64,000 nucleotides of DNA, from the NCBI GenBank assembly GCA_947561395.2, contig OX387187.1:3850976-3914975 (forward strand). Direction: 5' to 3'. Source of the DNA: Buxus sempervirens. Taxonomy: Eukaryota > Streptophyta > Magnoliopsida > Buxales > Buxaceae. The notes beneath the pieces were generated by a model. It was given only the letters and a program-made list of their open reading frames with translations, did not search any database and was not told the origin of the DNA. The position numbers and the translations under genes were made by a program. Of this stretch, positions 43,818-54,702 are shown piece after piece; the first letter of the stretch is position 1, and each line of letters begins with the position of its first letter.

Positions 43818-45074
43818 TTACAACAAAGTGGGCAACAACTGAGATAGAGACATTGGAATATGAGTGAAACCCCTATTTCTCCTTGCTGCGAAATAGGCAT
43901 CCCTTTCCTCCTTAGTAAAAGCCCTCTTTTGGTCTAAGGGTGCTGCTGGAACATTAACCCTCATGGGGGCCTGGGTAGATGGAGTGGATGGAGTAGGAAA
44001 ATGAGCGGGTATGTTGATTTGTATGGGCTTGTTAGGGCCAGAGGGCGGCTGTACCATGTTTACCTCCCCCTCTTTCTTGTTCCCATTCTTTTTCAACCCA
44101 CTTCCATTCTTCTGATTGGGGTCCTGTTGACTGATCATAGCAGAGTGGTCAATTATTTTGCCTGACTTAATCCTGTCCTTGATTCGGTCAGCCACTTGTA
44201 CCAAGGCAGCAAAATTAGTGGTGGTCTGACCCACCAGGTGACTGTAGAATGGTTGACCCAATGTACTGATGAAAGTGGAAATCATCTCTTGCTCTAACAT
44301 AGGTGGCCTAACCTGATAGGCAGTCTCCCTCCATCTCTTGGCATACTGTCTTACAGATTCATCCCTTCCTTTGCTCATCCTCATTACATCGTACCTATCT
44401 AGCACGATCTCTGAATTAAACCTGTACTGAACTAAGAAGGCATCTGCTAGGTCCTTCCATCTTCTGATCTTTCTATGGTCCAAGGTGGCAAACCACCTCA
44501 AAGTCGTTCCAGTTAAGCTCCTTTGAAAGAGCTGAATCAGTATGCCCTCATCTCGACCGAACTGGCATAGGGCCCCGCAATACAACTTCAGATGACTCAT
44601 GGGGCAGCCAGTGCCATCATATTTATCTAGGTCTGGGCACTTGAACTTGGCCGGCAGGTTAACATTAGGGTATAGGCACAAGTCTTCAAAGTTGGTGCCC
44701 CCAAAGTTGTTCACCCCTTTTACTTCCCTCAGTTCATCTTGGATCATTTCTAGTCTGTGCATGAACTTCCTTTCAACTTCCTCTCTCATTCTCTCTTTTT
44801 CTTTGTCTTTCTCAAATTCAACTGTCTCATCCCTAATCAGCATAGGCTCAGGGGTGGGTTCATAAATGGGTTCAAGAATAAGTTGAACCAAAGGTGGAAT
44901 GTTGGTTTGGGGTAGAGGTGCTTGGTTGGAAGTGGATGCTTGGTTCTGGGCTTGGACTTGTTGGGCCTGCTCCGCCAGTAGGTTCTCTAGCATTCGGGCT
45001 AGTCCTGCCACTTGTTCATGTAGCAGGGCAACATCTGGGTTAGGAACATCAGCTTCGTTCTCAATGGGATTCAT
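43818..45074 (-). CDS. A2 gag, N-terminal and central part
   Basis: 418 aa open. Start MNPIENEADVPNP with coiled-coil-like EQVAGLARMLENLLAEQAQQ; the retrotransposon gag domain at about residues 150-270 has YDGTGCPMSHLKLYCG, LFQRSLTGTTLRWFATLD and SVRQYAKRWRETAYQVRPP. It would form the particle that packages element RNA. It ends early relative to related gag proteins, and the remaining part continues in another frame (42971-43673). Confidence 0.88.
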   Translation of the reverse strand: MNPIENEADVPNPDVALLHEQVAGLARMLENLLAEQAQQVQAQNQASTSNQAPLPQTNIPPLVQLILEPIYEPTPEPMLIRDETVEFEKDKEKERMREEVERKFMHRLEMIQDELREVKGVNNFGGTNFEDLCLYPNVNLPAKFKCPDLDKYDGTGCPMSHLKLYCGALCQFGRDEGILIQLFQRSLTGTTLRWFATLDHRKIRRWKDLADAFLVQYRFNSEIVLDRYDVMRMSKGRDESVRQYAKRWRETAYQVRPPMLEQEMISTFISTLGQPFYSHLVGQTTTNFAALVQVADRIKDRIKSGKIIDHSAMISQQDPNQKNGSGLKKNGNKKEGEVNMVQPPSGPNKPIQINIPAHFPTPSTPSTQAPMRVNVPAAPLDQKRAFTKEERDAYFAARRNRGFTHIPMSLSQLLPTLL

Positions 45075-45101
45075 GGTGCGAGCTCTTGATCTGGTTACAG
45101 G

Positions 45102-47462
45102 TGTAAAACCCCGAATTTCCCTTAAATAATAAATTAAATTAGTAAATAATATTACCCAGAGTTATAAATTGATAGAACCATTTTAATATTGTAGGGGGTG
45201 ATCAACTTAGCGGAGATCCAGAAGTAGACGCAGATCTGACCGTCCGATCGTGAGATATCGAGGTATGTATTCTGAGTGGGCAAGGTGTATAGAAGAGTTG
45301 CATGGGAGATGCATAGGATCAGGGGGTATAAATATGTATAAAGAATTAACCTAATTCATATACGTGTATTGTCGCTCGTATTGAAGAGCCGCAAGCGACG
45401 AGTTGTTCAAGCGACCAAGGGAAGAAGAAGGAGAAGAAGAAGGAAGGGCTGGGCGTGCGTTCATCGTCCAGAGGATTCTTCAGTGCAAGAGTTCGTCATT
45501 GTGCATAATAGAGAAGAAGGAATCAGCGTAGAGAGGTAGGTGACACCGTTTGGGTTTAAAATTCGGATTTATCTCTGTTTAATCGCAAAAGCATGTTTCT
45601 ATGATATGTAAAGTTGTATTTAGTTAGCTAAGCATGTTATAAATACATTAGAATGAGTTTAGACGTGAAAAATCGTGATTTAGAACTGTTTCTGTTCGAT
45701 TTGGTGAGACCGCCGACCTCGACTGTGCGAGGCGCTCATCGGCGATCTTAGGCGCTGGTTAAATACTCGAGGATGCCGTGGACCGTGGGACGACGGACCG
45801 TGGGCGCTCGAATTTGCACTACCGCCGACTGATGACCGCCCGGAGCGATCCTGAGCGATCCCAGGCGCTCTCAGCAGAATTTCCAATTTTTCATAATTTC
45901 GAACCTAATTCAATTCTAAACTATTTTTAGACAATTTTAATGATTAATTAAGGTGTTTTAAGACCAAAATAAACTACCTAAATCCATGTTTTACAGAAAA
46001 ACAAATTAGGGAGATATTTAGGACATTAGTTGCCCAGTTTTGAAGGTAAACGAGAAATGTGATTTTGGAAAAGCCTAACTACCATTTGACTATCTAAACA
46101 CTTTTAAATGGCATTATAAATCATAAGACATTATAAAGAGAGTTCATAATCCGCATGACTAAATAATGAAGTGAATGTACAGATATAACCATTATATGCC
46201 GCTAGGCACCAACCCTTATAGAAATATGATATTTTAGGGAATTTTGGAGTCTAGTGGGCATAGCTGGTTGTGGATCCATAGTCGTAGCTAGATAGCTGAG
46301 GGATATGTCATGTAGGTTGAGTTACTCCTATATGCGACGCGCTTCCTTTGCAAGTTAGTTTGTCTGGGAAGGTCCTATGTCTGGAGGGACACCCCGGTGA
46401 GCCGCTGGTGATTCCCTGTACATGTGGATAAGCAACCACCTCCATGTATTGATTCTGGTGCTGCATGCTGGTGGTACATACCAACTTTAATGGGTACGTG
46501 TGCAATAAGTCGGTGACTACGGCTCTTGTCTAAGCTGCGCTGCATGGGGCTTGAGTATCATTAGTAGCATCGCTCCTAAGTCGCACGGTGGTATAGCAAT
46601 TGGTTGAGAATCATCTCAAAAGGTTTATCTAACTTTGTGAGTCCTACAATGACACTGAAAACATAACACTTGATATGATTACTATTGTGCACGTGCGGGA
46701 TGCATGTGATTAGGATATTGATTGGATGTGACTGCTTAGTACATCCTGGCAATGCATGGATTATGCTATTGATTCGTCTATTGAGATCTTATATTAAAAC
46801 TTGTTGAAAATCATTTCTAGAACTGTTTATCAAACTGTTTTGTGTTCATGAATAGTATAAATGATTATGCGAGCCTGATTTATCGATGTTGCTTCATCGT
46901 GCATGAACTGTTACTTTCCATATATTAACTGTTTAATCATGCATGTGTTACCTACTGAGATATTCGTATCTCACCCTACTTCTATTCCATTTTTTCAGCT
47001 GATACGCGAGAGGGGGATCTTTTAGACTTCCAGGGAGAGATAGCCGAGTATTCGCCGGAGGATTATTATTATCCAGATCTTTTCTGAGGTGGATTGATGT
47101 TATAGACTTAGCATTTTAATTGGTTTATTATCATTAATTGGATTTGATGTATGAGAGAGGCAAGAGAGAGTTAGTAACCAGTTCATTCTACCAGACTTGA
47201 TAATATTGATTGATGGTCAAGCTTCATGCTTGTTTGATGATTTTAACCTACACTTCCGCACATACTTGTTTCCGCAACTCTGATAGTTTAATATATATGG
47301 ATTGGATTTACTTTCTTTGGTCTGGTATGTTATTGATGTTGTAATTGATATGGGCCAGTAACACCTCGGATTTGGTTGTTGAACTAAATTCGGGTTGTTA
47401 CAGTAGCGAACCGGGTTCGGGTCGGGTGCCGGTTTGGACTGACCCGGGTTCGGGGCGTTACA
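45102..47462 (+). repeat. solo LTR G, 2,361 bp, target duplication ACAGG
   Basis: ACAGG at 45097-45101 and 47463-47467. Starts TGTAAAACCCCGAATTT, ends TTCGGGGCGTTACA, so the two ends form an inverted repeat. A GC-rich block (about 45705-45875) has GAGCGATCCTGAGCGATCC, shared with LTR H. Near the 3' end is GAGATATTCGTATCTCA, a palindrome-like motif also in other LTRs here. A second LTR-like end (GGGTTGTTACA, about 47402) lies 60 bp before the real one. Confidence 0.92.
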
Positions 47463-47639
47463 ACAGGAGCTATGGTTGCAAGTGTATTGGTACCTAGAAA
47501 AATAAAGAACAATATCAGTACCAATTTAATCTCATTCTCATACCTATGAATGCCTATATGCAGGTTAGGTGAACACGAGTTTGGATTTTTTTTTTCTTTA
47601 TTTGCTTCCCTTTTTTTTTTTTTGAATTGTTGGAATATT
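47463..47639. other. A2 leader next to gag
   Basis: Short non-coding piece between solo LTR G and the leader repeats. Apart from the target copy ACAGG nothing is recognised. Confidence 0.5.
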
Positions 47640-48335
47640 CTAGGGCTTCCAACAGGTCCCACAAAAAAAGGAAAAAGGATCTGAAATTCAAAGGCTTTCA
47701 GGGGCCCAAGGGTATTTTTGAAAAATGTCTGAAATTCAAAGGCTTTAAGAGGCCCAGGGATATTTTTGAAAAAGGTCTGAAATTCAAAGGCTTTCAGGGG
47801 CCCAAGGGTATTTTCTAAAAAGGTCTGAAATTCAAAGGCTTTCAGAGGCCCAGGGATATTTTTGAAAAAGGTCTGAAATTCAAAGGCTTTCAGAAGCCCA
47901 GGGATTTTCTGAAATTCAAAGGCTTTCAGAGGCCCAAGGGTATTTTTGAAAAAGGTTTGAAATTCAAAGGCTTTCAGAGGCCCAAGTATTTTTGAGAAAG
48001 GTTTGAAATTCAAAGGCTTTCAAAGGCCCAAAGCTTTTTTGAAAAAGGTCTGAAATTCAAAGGCTTTCAGAGGCCCAAAGATCTGAAATTCAAACGCTTT
48101 CAAAGGCCCAAAGGTAAAGTCTGAAATTCCAAGGCTTTCATAGGCCTAAAAGATCTAAAATTCTAAGGCTTTCAGAGGCCCGAAGATTTTTGAGAAAAAG
48201 TCTGAAATTCAAAGGCTTTCAGAGGCCCAAAGATTTTTGACAAAGGTCTGAAATTCAAAGGCTTTCAGAGGCCCAAAGATTTTTTTTATAAAAAGTCTGA
48301 AATTCGAAGGCTTTCAGAGGCCTAGACATTTTATC
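47640..48335 (-). repeat. imperfect 48-bp tandem repeat in the A2 leader, about 15 copies
   Basis: The unit contains CTGAAATTCAAAGGCTTTCA and recurs about every 48 bp from 47682, becoming shorter and more variable (31-47 bp) toward 48300. Because 48 is divisible by three, a reading frame runs through several units (GPLKAFEFQ repeats). That frame is a by-product of the repeat, not a supported gene. Confidence 0.85.
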
Positions 48336-48417
48336 CAAACTCATTTTCCTTTATCATCATTTATAGGTTAAAGGAACAAGATTTAGTGGGAAAAATTATT
48401 TAAAATTGAATTTTCTG

Positions 48418-48534
48418 CGCAAACCGCATATACGGTACAATTTGGCCTTACCCGCATTTAAATTGTGAGCGAGCCGCGACCGTATAGCCAACACGGGCGA
48501 GCCGAGCCCGTATAATAAATGCGGTTTACGGAGT
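48418..48534. promoter_or_regulatory. palindrome array in the A2 leader
   Basis: Degenerate modules with CCGCAT, ACGGGCGAGCC and GAGCCCGTAT arms, the TACGGGC type seen in U3 and before the antisense genes. It lies between PBS and gag, about 1.2 kb after the PBS. Confidence 0.5.
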
Positions 48535-49771
48535 TCTTTTCTGTTTTTACATGATTTGATCACTTTGATTGCTCATCCAAGCATACGGTTCACCCTTGCT
48601 AGGCTTCTAAACTGTCCCAAAGTGGACTTTGACCTATTTGCAAAAATACATATTTATGAGGGCACATGTTCCCTCCAAATTGACACCATATTCAGGGGTA
48701 TGGTACCCTTTGGTTGCCTCTTGTATGAACATTGGGTAGGATTGATTCTGAACAGAGTTAAAAACTCTTCCTATAGGCTACACCAATTTTATGATACATG
48801 CCTATTTGGGACCAATTTTATCCCAAACCGATGGACACCATGACACCCCTATGACATGAAAATAACGCAAAAGTTAGGATTACCTTATTACCTTGTTTAC
48901 CTTCAATATAACATCCGCAATATGCCTTGGCTTGCGAACCATGCAAACGGCCTTCCCACAATTACAAACCCATATCCCCACGTAATTGTGTATTTTAGCC
49001 AAAAACGTGTATCTCTACCTTTAATCGTAGGGGTTTTGGGTTTTGGCTTAATGGCAACTTAGCACTCAAGCCTAGTGATGACCAGAATCGAATCACAGAT
49101 CCACGTTATCATCACATCATTGGCCCAAAGTCCTAAGGTGAATGTTTTCACTTTCGCTTTCCGAAGTATCGACCTCGTTGCGCCAAGCTACACACATTCG
49201 GGTTCAACTTCCTATAGGTTATAGGTAGGATGTGTAAAAATAAATAAAATGTGCACAATGCATATGTAAAATTTGGGTACATTCACAACGTCCCAAACCC
49301 TTGCCACTCTTTTCGTTGCCATGCATATACAAACCAAGGCATAATAGGAAAGTATATTTAAAGTAAACAAGTAAACAAAGCAATCCTATAGCACCTAAAC
49401 ATGCTCACAAAAATCACCCAAACATGTAAACATATGATCATGTTATACAACCAAAATACATCATAGAAGACATGCTGAAAATTAAATCATGCTATTATAA
49501 AAATATAGCAAGAAACAAGCATGGTTTAGCAAAACGAACCCCCCCTACGCATGTTTCTAGAAACAATCCTATAAATCAAAATTAAGCATGTTTCTACCCT
49601 CATGAATTCTTAAGCAATAATTCAGATTTAAAACATACCAAGCACACTTAAGAACATCAAATAGCAAGCAAAACAATAAAACAAGTCAAACATGCTAAAA
49701 AACACAAAATAGCAAGCAACGCCAAAACATCAAAAACATGAACAAAAACACCAAAAGGCTGAAATCCCCAC
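48535..49771. other. A2 leader, no gene recognised
   Basis: Between PBS and the leader array. Two short plus-strand ORFs (48556-48843 and 48856-49062) show no known domain, and nothing supports them as genes. The PBS-proximal 300 bp is T-rich on the element strand. Confidence 0.5.
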
Positions 49772-49790
49772 ATCCCCAGTAGAGTCGCCA
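49772..49790 (-). other. primer binding site of A2 (tRNA-Arg-like)
   Basis: On the minus strand TGGCGACTCTACTGGGGAT begins two bases after the LTR end. It is complementary to the 3' end of a tRNA ending in CCA, with an acceptor as in plant tRNA-Arg; Tat/Ogre elements are known to use tRNA-Arg. tRNA identity is from memory of the family and not verified. Confidence 0.7.
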
Positions 49791-50808
49791 ATTGTGAGAC
49801 ATGGAAAAATAAATTCAATGACTTCCTAATCATCACACGAGATTGGTTAAAAAACACAGAGTCGCCACCATTCTGTTTAGGTGTGAATGGATACCAAAAT
49901 ATCAAATAAGCACAAAAAGGCAAATTTAGGGTAAAAATAACCCTATATAAAAAAAACCAAAGATGGGTAAAGGGATTAGGTTATGAACATGGAAAGGTAT
50001 TAGGCACCCCTATTCATCCACACAAGGTGGTTGCCAGGCATTGTTCATGTTAAAATAAAGAATGCTTATTACAAAAATCATAAAAAATCACAAAAAGACA
50101 AAAGTGTATGGTCTTTTCATAAGAATAGCCTGATTGATCCAGAACTTTCAAATATGATCATACCATTCCTAGGGTTTCATGATTAAAATAAAATTGAGAT
50201 AAAATCAAATAAAACCAATCTAAAGTAAAAACTTCAAAAATCTAGCTTCAAGTTAAATTCTAGAAATCTAGAAAAATATGATTTTTATAAAATATTGCAG
50301 AATCGAACTTGAATAGTCCAGGACATAGATATAGCCCAAATTTCACATTAGATCAAGAAATCAAAACCAAAAATACCCCCGTTGATGAAGAACATCAAAA
50401 GGGGAGAACTTAGACCGTAGGGTCTTCTCTCAAAAGTGAAAAATGACTCAAAAACCATCTCATGAAACCTTAGAAGTTACTTTCAGGTTTCTGAATCCAG
50501 ATCTAAAATATAGATCATGATAGATCCAGGATCTTAGCCTAAAATCAAAAAAATCACAAAAACGATGCTGTAGGTGCAAAGATGTGAAAAATCCAAATTT
50601 TAGCAAAAAAGTGAGGATCTCATGCTATAAACATCATGGATTCATATGATTCATTCAGATTCAAAATAAAACCATTAAAACATGAACAGGATATTCAAAG
50701 CAGTCATATCTCACAAATTAGAGCACATGGGGGTCTACCCTACGAATCCACCAGTTCTCTTTTCCCCTAGCTCTCTCTTCACGTTTTACGGCTAGAGAGG
50801 ATTCTTAA

Positions 50809-53800
50809 TGTAAAACCCCGAATTTTCAATAAATAAATATATTATTATTATTTATGAATATCTTGAATGTCAATATATTTGTCAAAATAACTTAGAGAAT
50901 AAACTTGGAAATTTTGGAAGAAATTGAATGGGTAGATGTGAAAATATTAAGAGAAGGGTATTTCGGTCAATTCACATTAGTTATCGGTAAATAATTAAAT
51001 ACGTTAATTAAAATTTGTTATTAGACTTGAGAAATAATAATAGATTTAAATTGGGGTTTAGATTGTCTATTAACCATGATATTTAAAGCTTAGTAATTGG
51101 AATAATGGCGTATTGGTAGTTATACTTGATTTGAAACCTGAAGTCGAGGAGAAGAGAATTTTGTTGAAGGATATTAATTATAATTATAGATGATCACACT
51201 GATAGAGGAGATCCGGAGTTTGACGCAGATCTGACCGTTGGATCGTGAGATATCAAGGAAAGAGTGGATTAACGGTCCTTATTAAGTCTAATGGATGGGT
51301 AAGTATGGAACCTGATCCTTGGGAGATGCGTGGGATCAGGGAAGAATAAAATAGGGTTTAATATTTTTAGTTGCATTCGTAGGGTGTCTTGGGCGTTGAA
51401 GTTTGGAGGATGCGGCGGAAGAGAAGAAGAACGAGAGAGAGAAAGGGAGACCGAGAAGAAGGAGGAAGAGGGCATATCTCTGGTTTCTCACCATTCCTGG
51501 AACGTCTCTTGCCTGCGAAGAGGAGAGGAAGTCTCTGGTTGGAAGAAGAAAGGATCTGAGCGGACGGAGGTAGGTAGCACCGATTTTCGTTTTGTTTTGT
51601 GTTCTGGAGGTTAACCGATTGTATTACATGTTTTAGTGTTAGATATACATGTATTTAGCTTGATATCATTCATATAATTATGTTAGAATCATCCTGGACA
51701 TGAAAATCAGATTTCTAAACATTGTATGTTCGTTTTTGGGAGACCGCCTACCTCTCTGCGCTCGGCGATCCTCAGCAATCCTCGGCGCTAGTGTAAAATT
51801 TAAGACCGCCGAATATCGCTTGAAGACGGACCGCGGGCGACCTATTTTGTACTACCGCTGACCTTTGACCGCCTAGGCGATCCTGAGCGATCCTAGGCGA
51901 TCTTGAGCGATCCTAGGCGCTCTAGCAAAAAAATGCAATTTTGACAGTTTTTCATTCCCTTTTCTTCTCCAACCCTTTCCTAGACAACCCAAGCCTCTCG
52001 CATAGTAAATGTCCTGTGTATTTATTGCTCCATTTACTTAAGTCTTTACATGTAAATAAGGTTTTACCCCCCATTTGGAACCAATAAAAATACTTCCAAG
52101 GTCCAATTCCCAACCAATAAAAAGTCAACTTTCCAGCTCATGCCTAAATTTCCAGTTTTCCCGGTTTTTATCAAAAAGCCCGTTTTGGGTTTGATACCCA
52201 GATGAGTGATTCAGGAGCCCATAAAATTCTAGGAGATGTGTTTACCCTTCAATAGACTACAACCAAAATTTGAGCCCGAAACTCCTTGTAGATTTGTCTA
52301 GAAAAATTATATACCAAAAAGTCAACGTTTTTAACCAGACTTATAATATTTTGGGGTCCGAAACTTTTTATTTCAGAATCGATTGATTTTTGGTATGGTG
52401 ACCTTATTAGGGATCCTAAGACTATTCCACTCATCCAAAATGTATTTTGAGAACTTTATGACATTCTTAGACCCTAACCTGCTTGGTGGCAGAGATACCC
52501 GCTTGGTGGCGGAGACCCTAACCTGCTTGGTGGCAGAGATACCCGCTTGGTGACGGAGACCCAACCTGCTTGGTGGCAGAGATAACCTGCTTGGTGGCAG
52601 AGATACCCTCTTGGTGGCGGAGACCCTAACCTGCTTGGTGGCAGAGATACCCGCTTGGTGGCAGAGATACCCGTTTGGTGACGGAGACCCAACCTGCTTA
52701 GTGGCAGAGATAACCCGCTTGGTGGCGGAGATACCCGCTTGGTGACGGAACCCGCTTGGTGGCAGAGATAACCCGCTTGGTGGCGGAGACATTACCTCCT
52801 GCGGGAGAGATTCATTACCTCCTGTGGGGCAGATGTATTTCCGATGGATTGCATCCTACAGGAGAGATACCTCATGTGGGGGAGATGTGATTATGCGTGA
52901 TTACATCCCACATGGAGGATGGGTGTGTGAGTTACCACTAGAAGGTGAGGAAGCTATCTCCTACGGTAGAGGTAAATGCTAGGTGTTCGCATCCTGCGGT
53001 AGAGTTATGCTGTCTCCTGTAGGGGGTACCTGTAGTCTTAGAGATGTGCATTCTCCTACGGAGTTTGTGTGGATACTATGTGTTTACGTCCTGTGGTAGA
53101 GATAGGCTACTACCTGAAGGTTGGCTTTTATTACTGATATGATGATTGATTCTCAGGTTGATGGATTGTTATTTAAAAGGAAATATTGAAATGTCATAAT
53201 TGAACAGAACTGCTATGATTTATGTGAACTGTTAAAATGGAATGTTATGGAATCATGAATAAATGTGGAACTGCTCTTAAGAAGACACTACAGAAAGTAA
53301 ACCAGAAACCATGGGAATGTGAAATATAATACATTGTCCTTTAAATTGAAATGAAACACACATGATTAACTTCTTTTAATTCGGGCACTGATTAAATGTT
53401 TGTTTTATCGTGATTATTCGTTTATCTCACTAACTGTGATTACTCGATTATTTTACTGATCATGAAACCACTGTTAGTTTCCCTAACTATATAAATGGTT
53501 TTCTACATGCATAGTGTTACCTACTGAGATAGTTGTATCTCACCCCTACTTCATATTCTACTTTTCAGATTATCTTGGAGAGGACGCCACGGGTTAGACA
53601 GATAGTGGGTTGAAGTCTAGAAATTCCATATGAAAAGATTAAGGTGATTTTATACAGCTGTATTTATTTTATTGGAATCGTAATAGATGATTTTGTAGGA
53701 TATTAAGAGTTAGTTAAATTTGTAGTTGCCTTTCATTTGATTAGTTAATGTAATCGGATGACTCAGCTTCTAATAAATGATTTAAGCTTCCTAGTACTCT

Positions 53801-53916
53801 GATAAATCTTAGTTCTTTATTTCCTTATATTTGAACTGATTGTAATGTACCACAAGTTAATGCCTTGATCCGAGTCAAAATGAGAAAAAAAAATGATCCA
53901 GATTCGGGGCGTTACA
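50809..53916 (+). repeat. solo LTR H, 3,108 bp, target duplication CTTAA
   Basis: CTTAA at 50804-50808 and 53917-53921. Starts TGTAAAACCCCGAATTT, ends TTCGGGGCGTTACA. It shares ends and the GC-rich AGCGATCCTAGGCGATC block (51780-51915) with LTR G but has its own minisatellite (52479-52789) and a TCCTGCGG-type repeat (52790-53120). No internal sequences. Confidence 0.92.
52479..52789. repeat. ~20-bp minisatellite in LTR H, about 15 copies
   Basis: Units such as CCTGCTTGGTGGCAGAGATA and CCCGCTTGGTGGCGGAGAC alternate. Units are adjacent with no unique spacers. Confidence 0.9.
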
Positions 53917-54702
53917 CTTAAGGTACTTAGAGATAGGTTTGGGTATACAAACACAATCAAAGGCCTTATTCTAAAAGGAAAGAACAGATTATGGGGTTCT
54001 ATTCTAGGGATCCACCTGTTCCCCTTTCTCCTAGCTCTCTCTTCACCTTTTACGGCTAGAGAGGATTCTTGAGGTACTTGGAGGCAGATTTGGTAATACA
54101 AGATAAAAGGAGGCCTTATTCTACAGCAATGGAGAAGATCCTATTACTTCTAGAATTGAAGACAGAAAATAAAAGGGAAAAGGGACTTACCTGGATTGAG
54201 CAAGCAGACCAGCAGGGATTCCTCTCTTCACTTGGAGCTCCTTGGACTTCAAATTTTCGTGGCCCTTTGCTTAAGGATCTCACCTCTATTTATAGGCAAC
54301 CCAGGGGTATGGCTGGTCCAGAGGGATATATCATGATCCACCAGATTGGATTGAAAAATAGAGATAATGCCCATCCATGGCCAACAAGGATAATTCGAAC
54401 GAATAAATAAATAAATTCGCTCACCAAGAGATATATTTGGATGTAGATAAGGCTCAGAAATCGAGCAAGGATCAAATTCGCACAAATCTCCTGTGCTTGT
54501 AAATATATTGCGGGTAAGTGGTGTCCGCATTCTTATTACAGGCGCGGTATGTCCGTATATAAAATTCGGGCGCGACTAGCCCGCAGGTACAATACGGTCA
54601 TTGCTTAAATGATTAGATTTTATGCATTTTTGACCTGTTTTAAATCCCAATTAATATTTTCAATTATTTTCTCATTTTGTAGTGCAATTTGGGGTGTCTA
54701 CA

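Larger units (their letters stand above)
18265..54702 (-). mobile_element. Tat/Ogre-type LTR retrotransposon copy A2, nearly full length with nested LTRs
   Basis: In element order (right to left): 5' LTR 54702-49793, PBS 49790-49772, leader with tandem repeats, gag 45074-43818, protease, RT, RNase H, integrase to 35584, spacer, antisense DUF7745-like gene (24442-29592), antisense PMD gene (21078-23969), PPT 19372-19356, truncated 3' LTR 19355-18265. The order protease-RT-RNase H-integrase is that of Ty3/gypsy; the tRNA-Arg-type PBS, an extra RNase H-like domain and antisense ORFs before the PPT are known for the Tat/Ogre lineage. Nested LTRs add about 16 kb, leaving about 20 kb of the element. 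gag-pol has several stops, so it is not autonomous. Confidence 0.88.
49793..54702 (-). repeat. 5' LTR of A2, split by solo LTR H
   Basis: Element-sense start is TGTAGACACCCC at 54702, end CATGTCTCACA at 49793. About 1.8 kb after removing H. TATA box at 54295-54286 (minus). U3 palindrome array at about 54490-54600. U5 hairpin with TGGCGACTCT at 49867-49858. The flank to the right is LTR E sequence; its first bases ACAAT should be the target duplication, but the partner is outside the window. Confidence 0.87.

Noticed and set aside
47384-48013. 209-aa repetitive protein (GPLKAFEFQ repeats)
   Set aside because: Read-through of the 48-bp leader repeat; it also runs across the solo LTR G junction, which did not exist in the original element.
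48556-49062. Two plus-strand ORFs in the A2 leader as a third antisense gene
   Set aside because: They follow a palindrome array, which is suggestive, but show no domain, no TATA box and no second copy in the window.
49781-49790. tRNA gene at the PBS or at U5 TGGCGACTC copies
   Set aside because: Only the tRNA 3' end complement is present; no cloverleaf can be formed around it.
52479-52789. CRISPR-like regular repeats
   Set aside because: Units are adjacent, without unique spacers, in plant LTR DNA. It is a minisatellite.
52373-52792. Open frame over the LTR H minisatellite, coding repeated SLPPSRLG/SATKRV units
   Set aside because: It follows from a ~20-bp repeat without stops inside a solo LTR. 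No start context, domain or partner supports a gene.
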